From the NCBI RefSeq assembly GCF_029227915.1, contig NC_079876.1, forward strand, positions 9,736,001 to 9,800,000: a DNA stretch of 64,000 nt, written 5' to 3'. The stretch comes from Hydractinia symbiolongicarpus (lineage: Eukaryota > Cnidaria > Hydrozoa > Anthoathecata > Hydractiniidae). Position numbers and translations under genes: made by a program. The notes beneath the pieces are model-generated. The model saw only the letters and a program-made list of their open reading frames with translations, did not search any database and was not told where the DNA came from. Shown one piece after another: positions 38,470 to 51,511 of this stretch. Every line of letters starts with the position of its first letter. Within the stretch, counting starts at the first letter, position 1.

Positions 38470-41425
38470 TAGTATTTGAAACTGTCTCTATTACTTCAAC
38501 GCGCGCTAACGGCTAGGATTGTTCCGAAAGTAAAAATTGACTTATTTATCTAACTTTTTAAATAAAGCGCTACCACAGCGCCCAGTGTAATCGCTGAGTT
38601 CCGGCAATCATGTCAAATTAAGAAGAATGTTATTTCTTGGAGTCCAATTTTTTTCATTTATCACATTTATCAGGTCACAGTTCAATTAAGTCCCACAGTC
38701 AATCGTTTCACTGCTGAAAGCGATGCAACCTAGTAATATCAGATAAATGTCACTAAATACATGTTGGTACGAATATGTGACCCAACGGTTGAAACTCAAA
38801 CGGACTGACACCGTTAGAAAGTCAGTGAAATGTAGTATTTGAAACTGTCTCTATTACTTTAGCGTGCGCTAACATCTAGGATTGGTCCCACAGTAAAAAA
38901 TGACTTTTTTATCTTAATTTTTAATTGAAGCGCTACCACAGCGTCTAGTGTAATCGCTGAGTTTCGGCAGTCATGTCAAATTCAGAAGAATGTTATTTCT
39001 TGGAGTCCAATTGTCTCACTTATAACATTTATAAGGTCACAGTCCAAAATCAGTTCAATTATGTGCCACAGTCAAGCATTTCACTGTTAAAAGCAATGCA
39101 TCCTAGTAATATGAGATAAATATCGCAAAATACATGTTGGTACGAATAGGTGAGCCAACCGTTGTAACTCAACCGAACTGACACCGTTAGAAAGTCAATG
39201 AAATGTAGTTTTTGAAACTGTCGCTTGTTCTTCAGTGCGCGATAACGGCTAGGATTGGTCCCACAGTAAAAAATGACTTATTAATCTAAATTTTTAAATG
39301 AAGCGCTACCACAGCGCCCAGTGTAATCGCTGAGTTCCGGCAATCATGTCAAATTAAGAAGAATGTTATTTCTTGGAGTCCAATTTTTTTCATTTATCAC
39401 ATTTATCAGGTCACAGTCCAAAGTTAGTTCAATTAAGTCCCACAGTCAATCGTTTCACTGCTAAAAGCGATGCAACCTAGTAATATCAGATAAATATCGC
39501 TAAATACATGTTGGTACGAATAGGTGACCCAACCGTTGTTACTCAAACTGACTGACACCGGTAGAAAGTCAATGAAATGTAGTTTTTGAAACTGTCGCTA
39601 TTTCTTCAGCACGCGATAACGGCTAGGATTGGTCCCCCAGTAAAAAAAGACTTATTAATCTAAATTTTTAAATGAAGCGCTACCACAGCGCCCAGTGTAG
39701 CCGCTGAATTCCGGCAATCATGTCAAATTAAGAAGAATGCTATTTTTCGGAGTCCAATTTTTTTCATTTATCACATTTATCAGGTCACAGTTCAATTAAG
39801 TCCCACAGTCAATCGTTTCACTGCTGAAAGCGATGCAACCTAGTAATATCAGATAAATATCGCTAAATACATGTTGGTACGAATATGTGACCCAACCGTT
39901 GAAACTCAAACGGACTGACACCGTTAGAAAGTCAGTGAAATGTAGTATTTGAAACTGTCTCTATTACTTCAGCGCGCGCTTACGGCTAGGATTGGTCCCA
40001 CAGTAAGAAATGACTCATTAATCTAAATTTTTAAAAGAACTGCTACCACAGCGCCCTGTGTAATCGCTGAGTTCCGGCAATCATGTCAAATTAAGACGAA
40101 TGTTATTTCTTGGAATCCAATTTTCTCATTTATCACATTTATCAGGCCACAGTCCAAAGTTAGTTCAGTTATGTCCCACAGTCAATCGTTTCACTGTTAA
40201 AAGCGATGCAACCTAGTAATATCAGATAAATATCGCTAAATACATGTTGGTACGAATATGTGACCCAACCGCTGTAACTCAAACGGACTGACACCGCTGC
40301 AAGGTCAATGAAATGTAGTTTTTCAAGCTATCGCTATTTCTTCAGCGCGCGATAACGGATAGGGTTGGTCCTACAGTAAAGAATGACTTATTTATCTAAA
40401 TTTTTAAATGAAGCGCTACCACAGCACCCAGTATAATCGCTGAGTTCCGGCAATCACGTCAAATTAAGAAGAATGTTATTTCTTGGAGTCCAATTGTCTC
40501 ATTTATCATATTTATCAGGTCGCAGTCCAAAATCAGTTCAATTATGTGCCACAGTCAATCACTTCACTGTTAAAAGCAATGCATCCTAGTAATATGAGAT
40601 AAATATCGCAAAATACATGTTGGTACGAATAGGTGACCCAACCGTTGTAACTCAACCGGACTGACACCGTTAGAAAGTCAATGAAATGTAGTTTTTGAAA
40701 CTGTCGCTTGTTCTTCAGTGCGCGATAACGGCTAGGATTGGTCCCACAGTAAAAAATGACTTATTAATCTAAATTTTTAAATGAAGCGCTACCACAGCGC
40801 CCAGTGTAATCGCTGAGTTCCGGCAATCATGTCAAATTAAGAATAATGTTATTTCTTGGAGTACAATTTTTTTCATTTATCACATTTATCAGGTCACAGT
40901 CCAAAGTTAGTTCAATTAAGTCCCACAGTCAATCGTTTCACTGCTAAAAGCGATGCAACATACTAATATAACTTAAATATCGCTAAATACATGTTGGTAC
41001 GAATAGGTGACCCAACCGTTGTAACTCAAACGGACTGATACCGGTAGAAAGTCAATGAAATGTAGTTTTTGAAACTGTCGCTATTTCTTCTGCGCGCGAT
41101 AACGGCTAGGATTGGTCCCCCAGTAAAAAAAGACTTATTAATCTAAATTTTTAAATGAAGCGCTACCAAAGCGCCCAGTGTAGCCGCTGAATTCCGGCAA
41201 TCATGTCAAATTAAGAAGAATGTTATTTTTCGGAGTCCAATTTTTTTCATTTATCACATTTATCAGGTCACAGTTCAATTAAGTCCCACAGTCAATCGTT
41301 TCACTGCTGAAAGCGATGCAACCTAGTAATATCAGATAAATATCGCTAAATACATGTTGGTACGAATATGTGACCCAACCGTTGAAACTCAAACGGACTG
41401 ACACCGTTAGAAAGTCAGTGAAATG

Positions 41426-43633
41426 TAGTATTTGAAACTGTCTCTATTACTTCAGCGCGCGCTTAGGGCTAGGATTGGTCCCACAGTAAGAAATGACTCA
41501 TTAATCTAAATTTTTAAAAGAAGTGCTACCACAGCGCCCAGTGTAATCGCTGAGTTCCGGCAATCATGTCAAATTAAGAAGAATGTTATTTCTTGGAGTC
41601 CAATTTTCTCATTTATCACATTTATCAGGTGACAGTCCAGAGTTACTTCAGTTAAGTCCCACAGTCAATCGTTTCACTGTTAAAAGCGATGCAACCTAGT
41701 AATATCAGATAAATATCGCTAAATACATGTTGGTACGAATAGGTGACCTAACCGTTGTAACGCAAACGGACTGACACCGGTAGAAAGTCAATGAAATGTA
41801 GTTTTTGAAACTGTCGCTATTTCTTTAGCGCGCGATAACGGCTAGGATTGGTCCCCCAGTAAAAAAAGACTTATTAATCTAAATTTTTAACTGAAGCGCT
41901 ACCACAGCGCCCAGTGTAACCGCTGAACTCCGGCAATCATGTCTAATTAAGAAGAATGTTATTTTTTGGAGTCCAATTTTTTTCATTTATCACATTTATC
42001 AGGTCACACTTCAATTAAGTCCCACAGTCAATCGTTTCACTGCTGAAAGCGATGCAACCTAATAATATCAGATAAATATCGCTAAATACATGTTGGTACG
42101 AATATGTGACCCAACGGTTGAAACTCAAACGGACTGACACCGTTAGAAAGTCAGTGAAATGTAGTATTTGAAACTGTCTCTATTACTTCAGCGCGCGCTT
42201 AGGGCTAGGATTGGTCCCACAGTAAGAAATGACTCATTAATCTAAATTTTTAAAAGAAGTGCTACCACAGCGCCCAGTGTAATCGCTGAGTTCCGGCAAT
42301 CATGTCAAATTAAGAAGAATGTTATTTCTTGGAGTCCAATTTTCTCATTTATCACATTTATCAGGTGACAGTCCAGAGTTACTTCAGTTAAGTCCCACAG
42401 TCAATCGTTTCACTGTTAAAAGCGATGCAACCTAGTAATATCAGATAAATATCGCTAAATACATGTTGGTACGAATAGGTGACCTAACCGTTGTAACGCA
42501 AACGGACTGACACCGGTAGAAAGTCAATGAAATGTAGTTTTTGAAACTGTCGCTATTTCTTTAGCGCGCGATAACGGCTAGGATTGGTCCCCCAGTAAAA
42601 AAAGACTTATTAATCTAAATTTTTAACTGAAGCGCTACCACAGCGCCCAGTGTAACCGCTGAACTCCGGCAATCATGTCTAATTAAGAAGAATGTTATTT
42701 TTTGGAGTCCAATTTTTTTCATTTATCACATTTATCAGGTCACACTTCAATTAAGTCCCACAGTCAATCGTTTCACTGCTGAAAGCGATGCAACCTAATA
42801 ATATCAGATAAATATCGCTAAATACATGTTGGTACGAATATGTGACCCAACGGTTGAAACTCAAACGGACTGACACCGTTAGAAAGTCAGTGAAATGTAG
42901 TATTTGAAACTGTCTCTATTACTTCAGCGCGCGCTTAGGGCTAGGATTGGTCCCACAGTAAGAAATGACTCATTAATCTAAATTTTTAAAAGAAGTGCTA
43001 CCACAGCGCCCAGTGTAATCGCTGAGTTCCGGCAATCATGTCAAATTAAGAAGAATGTTATTTCTTGGAGTCCAATTTTCTCATTTATCACATTTATCAG
43101 GTGACAGTCCAGAGTTACTTCAGTTAAGTCCGACAGTCAATCGTTTCACTGTTAAAAGCGATGCAACCTAGTAATATCAGATAAATATCGCTAAATACAT
43201 GTTGGTACGAATAGGTGACCTAACCGTTGTAACGCAAACGGACTGACACCGGTAGAAAGTCAATGAAATGTAGTTTTTGAAACTGTCGCTATTTCTTTAG
43301 CGCGCGATAACGGCTAGGATTGGTCCCCCAGTAAAAAAAGACTTATTAATCTAAATTTTTAACTGAAGCGCTACCACAGCGCCCAGTGTAACCGCTGAAC
43401 TCCGGCAATCATGTCTAAATAAGAAGAATGTTATTTTTTAGAGTCCAATTTTTTTTATTTATCACATTTATCAGGTCACACTTCAATTAAGTCCCACAGT
43501 CAATCGTTTCACTGCTGAAAGCGATGCAACCTAATAATATCAGATAAATATCGCTAAATACATGTTGGTACGAATATGTGACCCAACGGTTGAAACTCAA
43601 ACGGACTGACACCGTTAGAAAGTCAGTGAAATG
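41426..43633 (+). repeat. 736-bp dimer, three tandem copies
   Basis: Copies start at 41426, 42162 and 42898 (exactly 736 bp each: 373 + 363). Shared variants are 'gcgcgcttagggctagg' in the first monomer, 'ggtgacagtccagagttact', 'gtgacctaaccg', and 'ccgctgaactccgg' in the second. Private changes mark each copy, for example 'aagtccgacagtc' near 43129 and 'ttttttagagtcc' near 43438 in copy 3. The equivalent unit is single at 13003, 35867 and 52612, so the expansion to three is specific to this place. Confidence 0.93.
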
Positions 43634-44743
43634 TAGTATTTGAAACTGTCTCTATTACTTCAGCGCACGCTTACGGCTAGGATTGGTCCCACAGTAAAAA
43701 ATGACTTATTAATCTAAATTTTTAAATGAAGCGCTACCACAGCGCCCAGTGTAATCCCTGAGTTCCGGCAATCATGTCAAATTAAGAAGAATGTTATTTC
43801 TTGGAATCCAATTTTCTCATTTATCACATTTATCAGGTCACAGTCCAAAGTTAGTTCAGTTAAGTCCCACAGTCAATCGTTTTACTGTTAAAAGCGATGC
43901 AACCTAGTAATATCAGATAAATATCGCTAAATACATGTTGGTACGAATAGGTGACCCAACCGTTGTAACTCAAACGGACTTACATCGTTAGAACGTCAAT
44001 GAAATGTAGTTTTTGAAACTGTCGCTATTTCTTCAGCGCGCGATAACGGCTAGGATTGGTCCCCCAGTAAAAAATGACTTATTAATCTAAATTTTTAAAT
44101 GAAGCGCTACCACAGCGCCCAGTGTAATCGCTGAGTTCCGGAAATCATGTCAAATTAAGAAGAATGTTATTTCTTGGAGTCCAATTTTTTTCATTTATCA
44201 CATTTATCAAGTCACAGTCCAAAGTTAGTTCAATTAAGTCCCACAGTCAATCGTTTTACTGCTGAAAGCGATGCAACCTAGTAATATCAGATAAATATCG
44301 CTAAATACATGTTGGTACGAATATGTGACCCAACGGTTGAAACTCAAACGGACTGACACCGTTAGAAAGTCAGTGAAATGTAGTATTTGAAACTGTCTCT
44401 ATTACTTTAGCGCGCGCTAATGTCTAGGATTGATCCCCCAGTAAAAAAAGACTTATTAATCTAAATTTTTAAATGAAGCGCTACCACAGCGCCCAGTGTA
44501 ACCGCTGAATTCCGGCAATCATGTCAAATTAAGAAGAATGTTATTTTTTGGAGTCCAATTTTTTTCATTTATCACATTTATCAGGTCACAGTTCAATTAA
44601 GTCCCACAGTCAATCGTTTCACTGCTGAAAGCGATGCAGCCTAGTAATATCAAATAAATATCGCTAAATACAGGTTGGTACGAATATGTGACCCAACGGT
44701 TGAAACTCAAACGGACTGACACCGTTAGAAAGTCAGTGAAATG

Positions 44744-45191
44744 TAGTATTTGAAACTGTCTCTATTACTTCAGCGCGCGCTTACGGCTAGGATTGGTCCC
44801 ACAGTAAGAAATGACTCATTAATCTAAATTTTTAAAAGAAGTGCCACCACAGCTTTAGCGCGCGATAACCGCTAGGATTGGTCCCCCAGTAAAAAAAGAC
44901 TTATTAATCTAAATTTTTAACTGAAGCGCTACCACAGCGCCCAGTGTAACCGCTGAATTCCGGCAATCATGTCTAATTAAGAAGAATGTTATTTTTTGGA
45001 GTCCAATTTTTTTCATTTATCACATTTATCAGGTCACACTTCAATTAAGTCCCACAGTCAATCGTTTCACTGCTGAAAGCGATGCAACCTAATAATATCA
45101 GATAAATATCGCTAAATACATGTTGGTACGAATATGTGACCCAACGGTTGAAACTCAAACGGACTGACACCGTTAGAAAGTCAGTGAAATG
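44744..45191 (+). repeat. 448-bp chimeric monomer, distant copy 8
   Basis: Same base-exact junction at 44852/44853, more than 22 kb from the other seven copies. It has a private 'cgataaccgctagg' just after the junction and 'ccaatttttttcattt' where the 14.8-22.5 kb copies read 'ccaatttctttcattt'. It is followed by a 373, a 374 and a 363-bp monomer, so it heads a 1558-bp unit (44744-46301) like the one at 19618. Confidence 0.92.
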
Positions 45192-46674
45192 TAGTATTTG
45201 AAACTGTCTCTATTACTTCAGCGCACGCTTACGGCTAGGATTGGTCCCACAGTAAAAAATGACTTATTAATCTAAATTTTTAAATGAAGCGCTACCACAG
45301 CGCCCAGTGTAATCCCTGAGTTCCGGCAATCATGTCAAATTAAGAAGAATGTTATTTCTTGGAATCCAATTTTCTCATTTATCACATTTATCAGGTCACA
45401 GTCCAAAGTTAGTTCAGTTAAGTCCCACAGTCAATCGTTTTACTGTTAAAAGCGATGCAACCTAGTAATATCAGATAAATATCGCTAAATACATGTTGGT
45501 ACGAATAGGTGACCCAACCGTTGTAACTCAAACGGACTGACATCGTTAGAACGTCAATGAAATGTAGTTTTTGAAACTGTCGCTATTTCTTCAGCGCGCG
45601 ATAACGGCTAGGATTGGTCCCCCAGTAAAAAATGACTTATTAATCTAAATTTTTAAATGAAGCGCTACCACAGCGCCCAGTGTAATCGCTGAGTTCCGGA
45701 AATTATGTCAAATAAAGAAGAATGTTATTTCTTGGAGTCCAATTTTTTTCATTTATCACATTTATCAAGTCACAGTCCAAAGTTAGTTCAATTAAGTCCC
45801 TCAGTCAATCGTTTCACTGCTGAAAGCGATGCAACCTAGTAATATCAGATAAATATCGCTAAATACATGTTGGTACGAATATGTGACCCAACGGTTGAAA
45901 CTCAAACGGACTGACACCGTTAGAAAGTCAGTGAAATGTAGTATTTGAAACTGTCTCTATTACTTTAGCGCGCGCTAATGTCTAGGATTGATCCCCCAGT
46001 AAAAAAAGACTTATTAATCTAAATTTTTAAATGAAGCGCTACCACAGCGCCCAGTGTAACCGCTGAATTCCAGCAATCATGTCAAATTAAGAAGAATGTT
46101 ATTTTTTGGAGTCCAAATTTTTTCATTTATCACATTTATCAGGTCACAGTTCAATTAAGTCCCACAGTCAATCGTTTCACTGCTGAAAGCGATGCAACCT
46201 AGTAATATCAAATAAATATCGCTAAATACAGGTTGGTACGAATATGTGACCCAACGGTTGAAACTCAAACGGACTGACACCGTTAGAAAGTCAGTGAAAT
46301 GTAGTATTTGAAACTGTCTCTATTACTTCAGCGCGCGCTTACGGCTAGGATTGGTCCCACAGTAAGAAATGACTCATTAATCTAAATTTTTAAAAGAAGT
46401 GCCACCACAGCGCCCAGTGTAATCGCTGAGTTCCGGCAATCATGTCAAATTAAGAAGAATGTTATTTCTTGGAATCCAATTTTCTCATTTATCACATTTA
46501 TCAGGTCACAGTCCAAAGTTAGTTCAGTTAAGTCCCACAGTCAATCGTTTTACTGTTAAAAGCGATGCAACCTAGTAATATCAGATAAATATCGCTAAAT
46601 ACATGTTGGTACGAATAGGTGACCCAACCGTTGTCACTCAAACGGACTGACATCGTTAGAAAGTCAATCAAATG

Positions 46675-48544
46675 TAGTTTTTGAAACTGTCGCTATATCT
46701 TCAGCGCGCGATAACGGCTAGGATTGGTCCCACAGTAAAAAATGACTTATTAATCTAAAATTTTTAAATGAAGCGCTACCACAGCGCCCAGTGTAATCGC
46801 TGAGTTCCGGAAATCATGTCAAATTATGAAGAATGTTATTTCTTGGAGTCCAATTTTTTTCATTTATCACATTTATCAAGTCACAGTCCAAAGTTAGTTC
46901 AATTAAGTCCCACAGTCAATCGTTTCACTGCTGAAAGCGATGCAACCTAGTAATATCAGATAAATATCGCTAAATACATGTTGGTACGAATATGTGACCC
47001 AACCGCTGTAACTCAAACGGACTGACACCGCTACAAAGTCAATGAAATGTAGTTTTTGAAACTATCGCTATTTCTTCAGCGCGCGATAACGGATAGGATT
47101 GGTCCCACAATAAAAAATAAGTTATTTATCTAAATTTTTAAATGGAGCGCTACCACAGCGCACAGTATAATCTCTGAGTTCCGGCAATCACGTCAAATTA
47201 AGAAGAATGTTATTTCTTGGAGGCCAATTGTCTCATTTATCATATTTATCAGGTCGCAGTCCAAAGTTAGTTCAATTAAGTCCCACAGTTAATCGTTTCA
47301 TTGTTAAAAGTGATGCAACCTAGTAATATCAGAAAAATATCGCTAATTACATGTTGGTACGAATATGTGACCCAACCGTTATAACTCAAACGGACTGACA
47401 CCGTTAGAAAGTCAATGAAATGTAGTTTTTGAAACTGTCGCTATTTCTGCAGCGCGCGATAACGGCTAGGATTGGTCCCACAGTAAAAATTGACTTATTT
47501 ATCTAAATTTTTAAATGAAGCGCTACCACAGCGCCCAGTGTAATCGCTGAGTTCTGGCAATCATGTCAAATTTAGAAGAACGTTATTTCTTGGAGTCCAA
47601 TTTTTTTCATTTATCACATTTATCAGGTCACAGTTCAAAGTTAGTTCAATTAAGTCCCACAGTCAATCGTTTCACTGCTGAAAGCGATGCAACCTAGTAT
47701 TATCAGATAAATATCGCTAAATACATGTTGGTACGAATATGTGACCCAACGGTTGAAACTCAAACGGACTGACACCGTTAGAAAGTCAGTGAAATGTAGT
47801 TTTTGAAACTATCGCTATTTCTTCAGCGCGCGATAACGGATAGGATTGGTCCCACAATAAAGAATGACTTATTTATCTAAATTTTTAAATGAAGCGCTAC
47901 CACAGCGCCCAGTATAATCTCTGAGTTCCGGCAATCACGTCAAATTAAGAAGAATGTTATTTCTTGGAATCCAATTTTTTTTATTTATCACATTTATCAG
48001 GTCACAGTCCAAAGTTAGTTCAATTAATTCCCACAGTCAATCGTTTCACTGTTAAAAGCGATGCAACCTAGTAATATCAGATAAATATCGCTAAATAAAT
48101 GTTGGTACGAATATGTGACCCAACCGTTGAAACTCAAACGGACTGACACCGCTACAAAGTCAATGAAATATAGTTTTTGAAACTATCGCTATTTCTTCAG
48201 CGCGCGATAACGGATAGGATTGGTCCCACAATAAAGAATGACTTATTTATCTAAATTTTTAAATGAAGCGCTACCACAGCGCCCAGTATAATCTCTGAGT
48301 TCCGGCAATCACGTCAAATTAAGAAGAATGTTATTTCTTGGAATCCAATTTTTTTTATTTATCACATTTATCAGGTCACAGTCCAAAGTTAGTTCAATTA
48401 ATTCCCACAGTCAATCGTTTCACTGTTAAAAGCGATGCAACCTAGTAATATCAGATAAATATCGCTAAATACATGTTGGTACGAATAGGTGACCCAACCG
48501 TTGTAACTCAACCGGACTGACACCGTTAGAAAGTCAATGAAATG
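46675..48544 (+). repeat. 1870-bp pentamer HOR unit (second location)
   Basis: Monomers 46675 (375 bp), 47050, 47423, 47797, 48171. They match 24304-26173 in order and variants. The flanking 45192-46674 also matches 22819-24303, so the copied block is larger than the pentamer. Private changes include 'gctatatcttc' near 46693 and 'ttggaggccaattg' near 47219. Confidence 0.9.
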
Positions 48545-49291
48545 TAGTTTTTGAAACTGTCGCTTGTTCTTCAGTGCGCGATAACGGCTAGGATTGGTCC
48601 CACAGTAAAAAAAGACTTATTAATCTAAATTTTTAAATGAAGCGCTACCACAGCGCCCAGTGTAATCGCTGAGTTCCGGCAATCATGTCAAATTAAGAAG
48701 AATGTTATTTCTTGGAGTCCAATTGTCTCACTTATAACATTTATAAGGTCACAGTCCAAAATCAGTTCAATTATGTGCCACAGTCAAGCATTTTACTGTT
48801 AAAAGCAATGCATCCTAGTAATATGAGATAAATATTGCAAAATACATGTTGGTACGAATAGGTGACCCAACCGTTGTAACTCAACCGGACTGACACCGTT
48901 AGAAAGTCAATAAAATGTAGTTTTTGAAACTGTCGCTTGTTCTCCAGTGCGCGATAACGGCTAGGATTGGTCCCACAGTAAAAAATGACTTATTAATCTA
49001 AATTTTTAAATAAAGCGCTACCACAGCGCCCAGTGTAATCGCTGAGTTCCGGCAATCATGTCAAATTAAGAAGAATGTTATTTCTTGGAGTCCAATTTTT
49101 TTCATTTATCACATTTATCAGGTCACAGTCCAAAGTTAGTTCAATTAAGTCCCACAGTCAATCGTTTCACTGCTAAAAGCGATGCAACCTAGTAATATCA
49201 GATAAATATCGCTAAATACATGTTGGTACGAATAGGTGACCCAACCGTTGTAACTCAAACGGACTGACACCGGTAGAAAGTCAATGAAATG

Positions 49292-51511
49292 TAGTTTTTG
49301 AAACTGTCGCTATTTCTTCAGCGCGCGATAACGGCTAGGATTGGTCCCCCAGTAAAAAAAGACTTATTAATCTAAATTTTTAAATGAAGCGCTACCACAG
49401 CGCCCAGTGTAGCCGCTGAATTCCGGCAATCATGTCAAATTAAGAAGAATGCTATTTTTCGGAGTCCAATTTTTTTCATTTATCACATTTATCAGGTCAC
49501 AGTTCAATTAAGTCCCACAGTCAATCGTTTCACTGCTGAAAGCGATGCAACCTAGTAATATCAGATAAATATCGCTAAATACATGTTGGTACGAATATGT
49601 GACCCAACCGTTGAAACTCAAACGGACTGACACCGTTAGAAAGTCAGTGAAATGTAGTATTTGAAACTGTCTCTATTACTTCAGCGCGCGCTTACGGCTA
49701 GGATTGGTCCCACAGTAAGAAATGACTCATTAATCTAAATTTTTAAAAGAACTGCTACCACAGCGCCCAGTGTAATCGCTGAGTTCCGGCAATCATGTCA
49801 AATTAAGACGAATGTTATTTCTTGGAATCCAATTTTCTCATTTATCACATTTATCAGGCCACAGTCCAAAGTTAGTTCAGTTATGTCCCACAGTCAATCG
49901 TTTCACTGTTAAAAGCGATGCAACCTAGTAATATCAGATAAATATCGCTAAATACATGTTGGTACGAATATGTGACCCAACCGCTGTAACTCAAACGGAC
50001 TGACACCGCTGCAAGGTCAATGAAATGTAGTTTTTCAAGCTATCGCTATTTCTTCAGCGCGCGATAACGGATAGGATTGGTCCTACAGTAAAGAATGACT
50101 TATTTATCTAAATTTTTAAATGAAGCGCTACCACAGCGCCCAGTGTAATCGCTGAGTTCCGGCAATCATGTCAAATTAAGAAGAATGTTATTTCTTGGAG
50201 TCCAATTTTTTTCATTTATCACATTTATCAGGTCACAGTCCAAAGTTAGTTCAATTAAGTCCCACAGTCAATCGTTTCACTGCTAAAAGCGATGCAACCT
50301 AGTAATATCAGATAAATATCGCTAAATACATGTTGGTACGAATAGGTGACCCAACCGTTGTAACTCAAACGGACTGACACCGGTAGAAAGTCAATGAAAT
50401 GTAGTTTTTGAAACTGTCGCTATTTCTTCAGCGCGCGATAACGGCTAGGATTGGTCCCCCAGTAAAAAAAGACTTATTAATCTAAATTTTTAAATGAAGC
50501 GCTACCACAGCGCCCAGTGTAGCCGCTGAATTCCGGCAATCATGTCAAATTAAGAAGAATGCTATTTTTCGGAGTCCAATTTTTTTCATTTATCACATTT
50601 ATCAGGTCACAGTTCAATTAAGTCCCACAGTCAATCGTTTCACTGCTGAAAGCGATGCAACCTAGTAATATCAGATAAATATCGCTAAATACATGTTGGT
50701 ACGAATATGTGACCCAACCGTTGAAACTCAAACGGACTGACACCGTTAGAAAGTCAGTGAAATGTAGTATTTGAAACTGTCTCTATTACTTCAGCGCGCG
50801 CTTACGGCTAGGATTGGTCCCACAGTAAGAAATGACTCATTAATCTAAATTTTTAAAAGAACTGCTACCACAGCGCCCAGTGTAATCGCTGAGTTCCGGC
50901 AATCATGTCAAATTAAGACGAATGTTATTTCTTGGAATCCAATTTTCTCATTTATCACATTTATCAGGCCACAGTCCAAAGTTAGTTCAGTTATGTCCCA
51001 CAGTCAATCGTTTCACTGTTAAAAGCGATGCAACCTAGTAATATCAGATAAATATCGCTAAATACATGTTGGTACGAATATGTGACCCAACCGCTGTAAC
51101 TCAAACGGACTGACACCGCTGCAAGGTCAATGAAATGTAGTTTTTCAAGCTATCGCTATTTCTTCAGCGCGCGATAACGGATAGGATTGGTCCTACAGTA
51201 AAGAATGACTTATTTATCTAAATTTTTAAATGAAGCGCTACCACAGCGCCCAGTATAATCGCTGAGTTCCGGCAATCATGTCAAATTAAGAAGAATGTTA
51301 TTTCTTGGAGTCCAATTTTTTTCATTTATCACATTTATCAGGTCACAGTCCAAAGTTAGTTCAATTAAGTCCCATAGTCAATCTTTTCACTGCTGAAAGC
51401 GATGCAACCTAGTAATATCAGATAAATATCGCTAAATACATGTTGGTACGAATAGGTGACCCAACCGTTGTAACTCAAACGGACTGATACCGGTAGAAAG
51501 TCAATGAAATG
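49292..51511 (+). repeat. 1110-bp trimer, two tandem copies
   Basis: Copy 1 (49292, 49655, 50028) and copy 2 (50402, 50765, 51138) pair at 1110 bp: 363 + 373 + 374. Shared variants are 'gtagccgctgaattccgg' with 'atgctatttttcgg' in the first, 'aaaagaactgctacc' in the second, and 'tagtttttcaagctatcgc' in the third. The equivalent trimer is single at 11157 and 34021. Its third monomer changes type midway, near 50145, consistent with an exchange point there. Confidence 0.92.

Larger units (their letters stand above)
38470..46674 (+). repeat. A-type domain with 736-bp and 1558-bp repeats
   Basis: Monomer starts: 38470, 38833, 39206, 39580, 39943, 40316, 40689, 41063, 41426, 41799, 42162, 42535, 42898, 43271, 43634, 44007, 44381, 44744, 45192, 45565, 45939, 46302. 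Up to 42161 it follows 10047-13738 at a constant offset of 28,423. It then gains two extra 736-bp dimers, and from 43634 resembles the 1195-bp HOR region, with one chimeric monomer at 44744. Confidence 0.9.
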
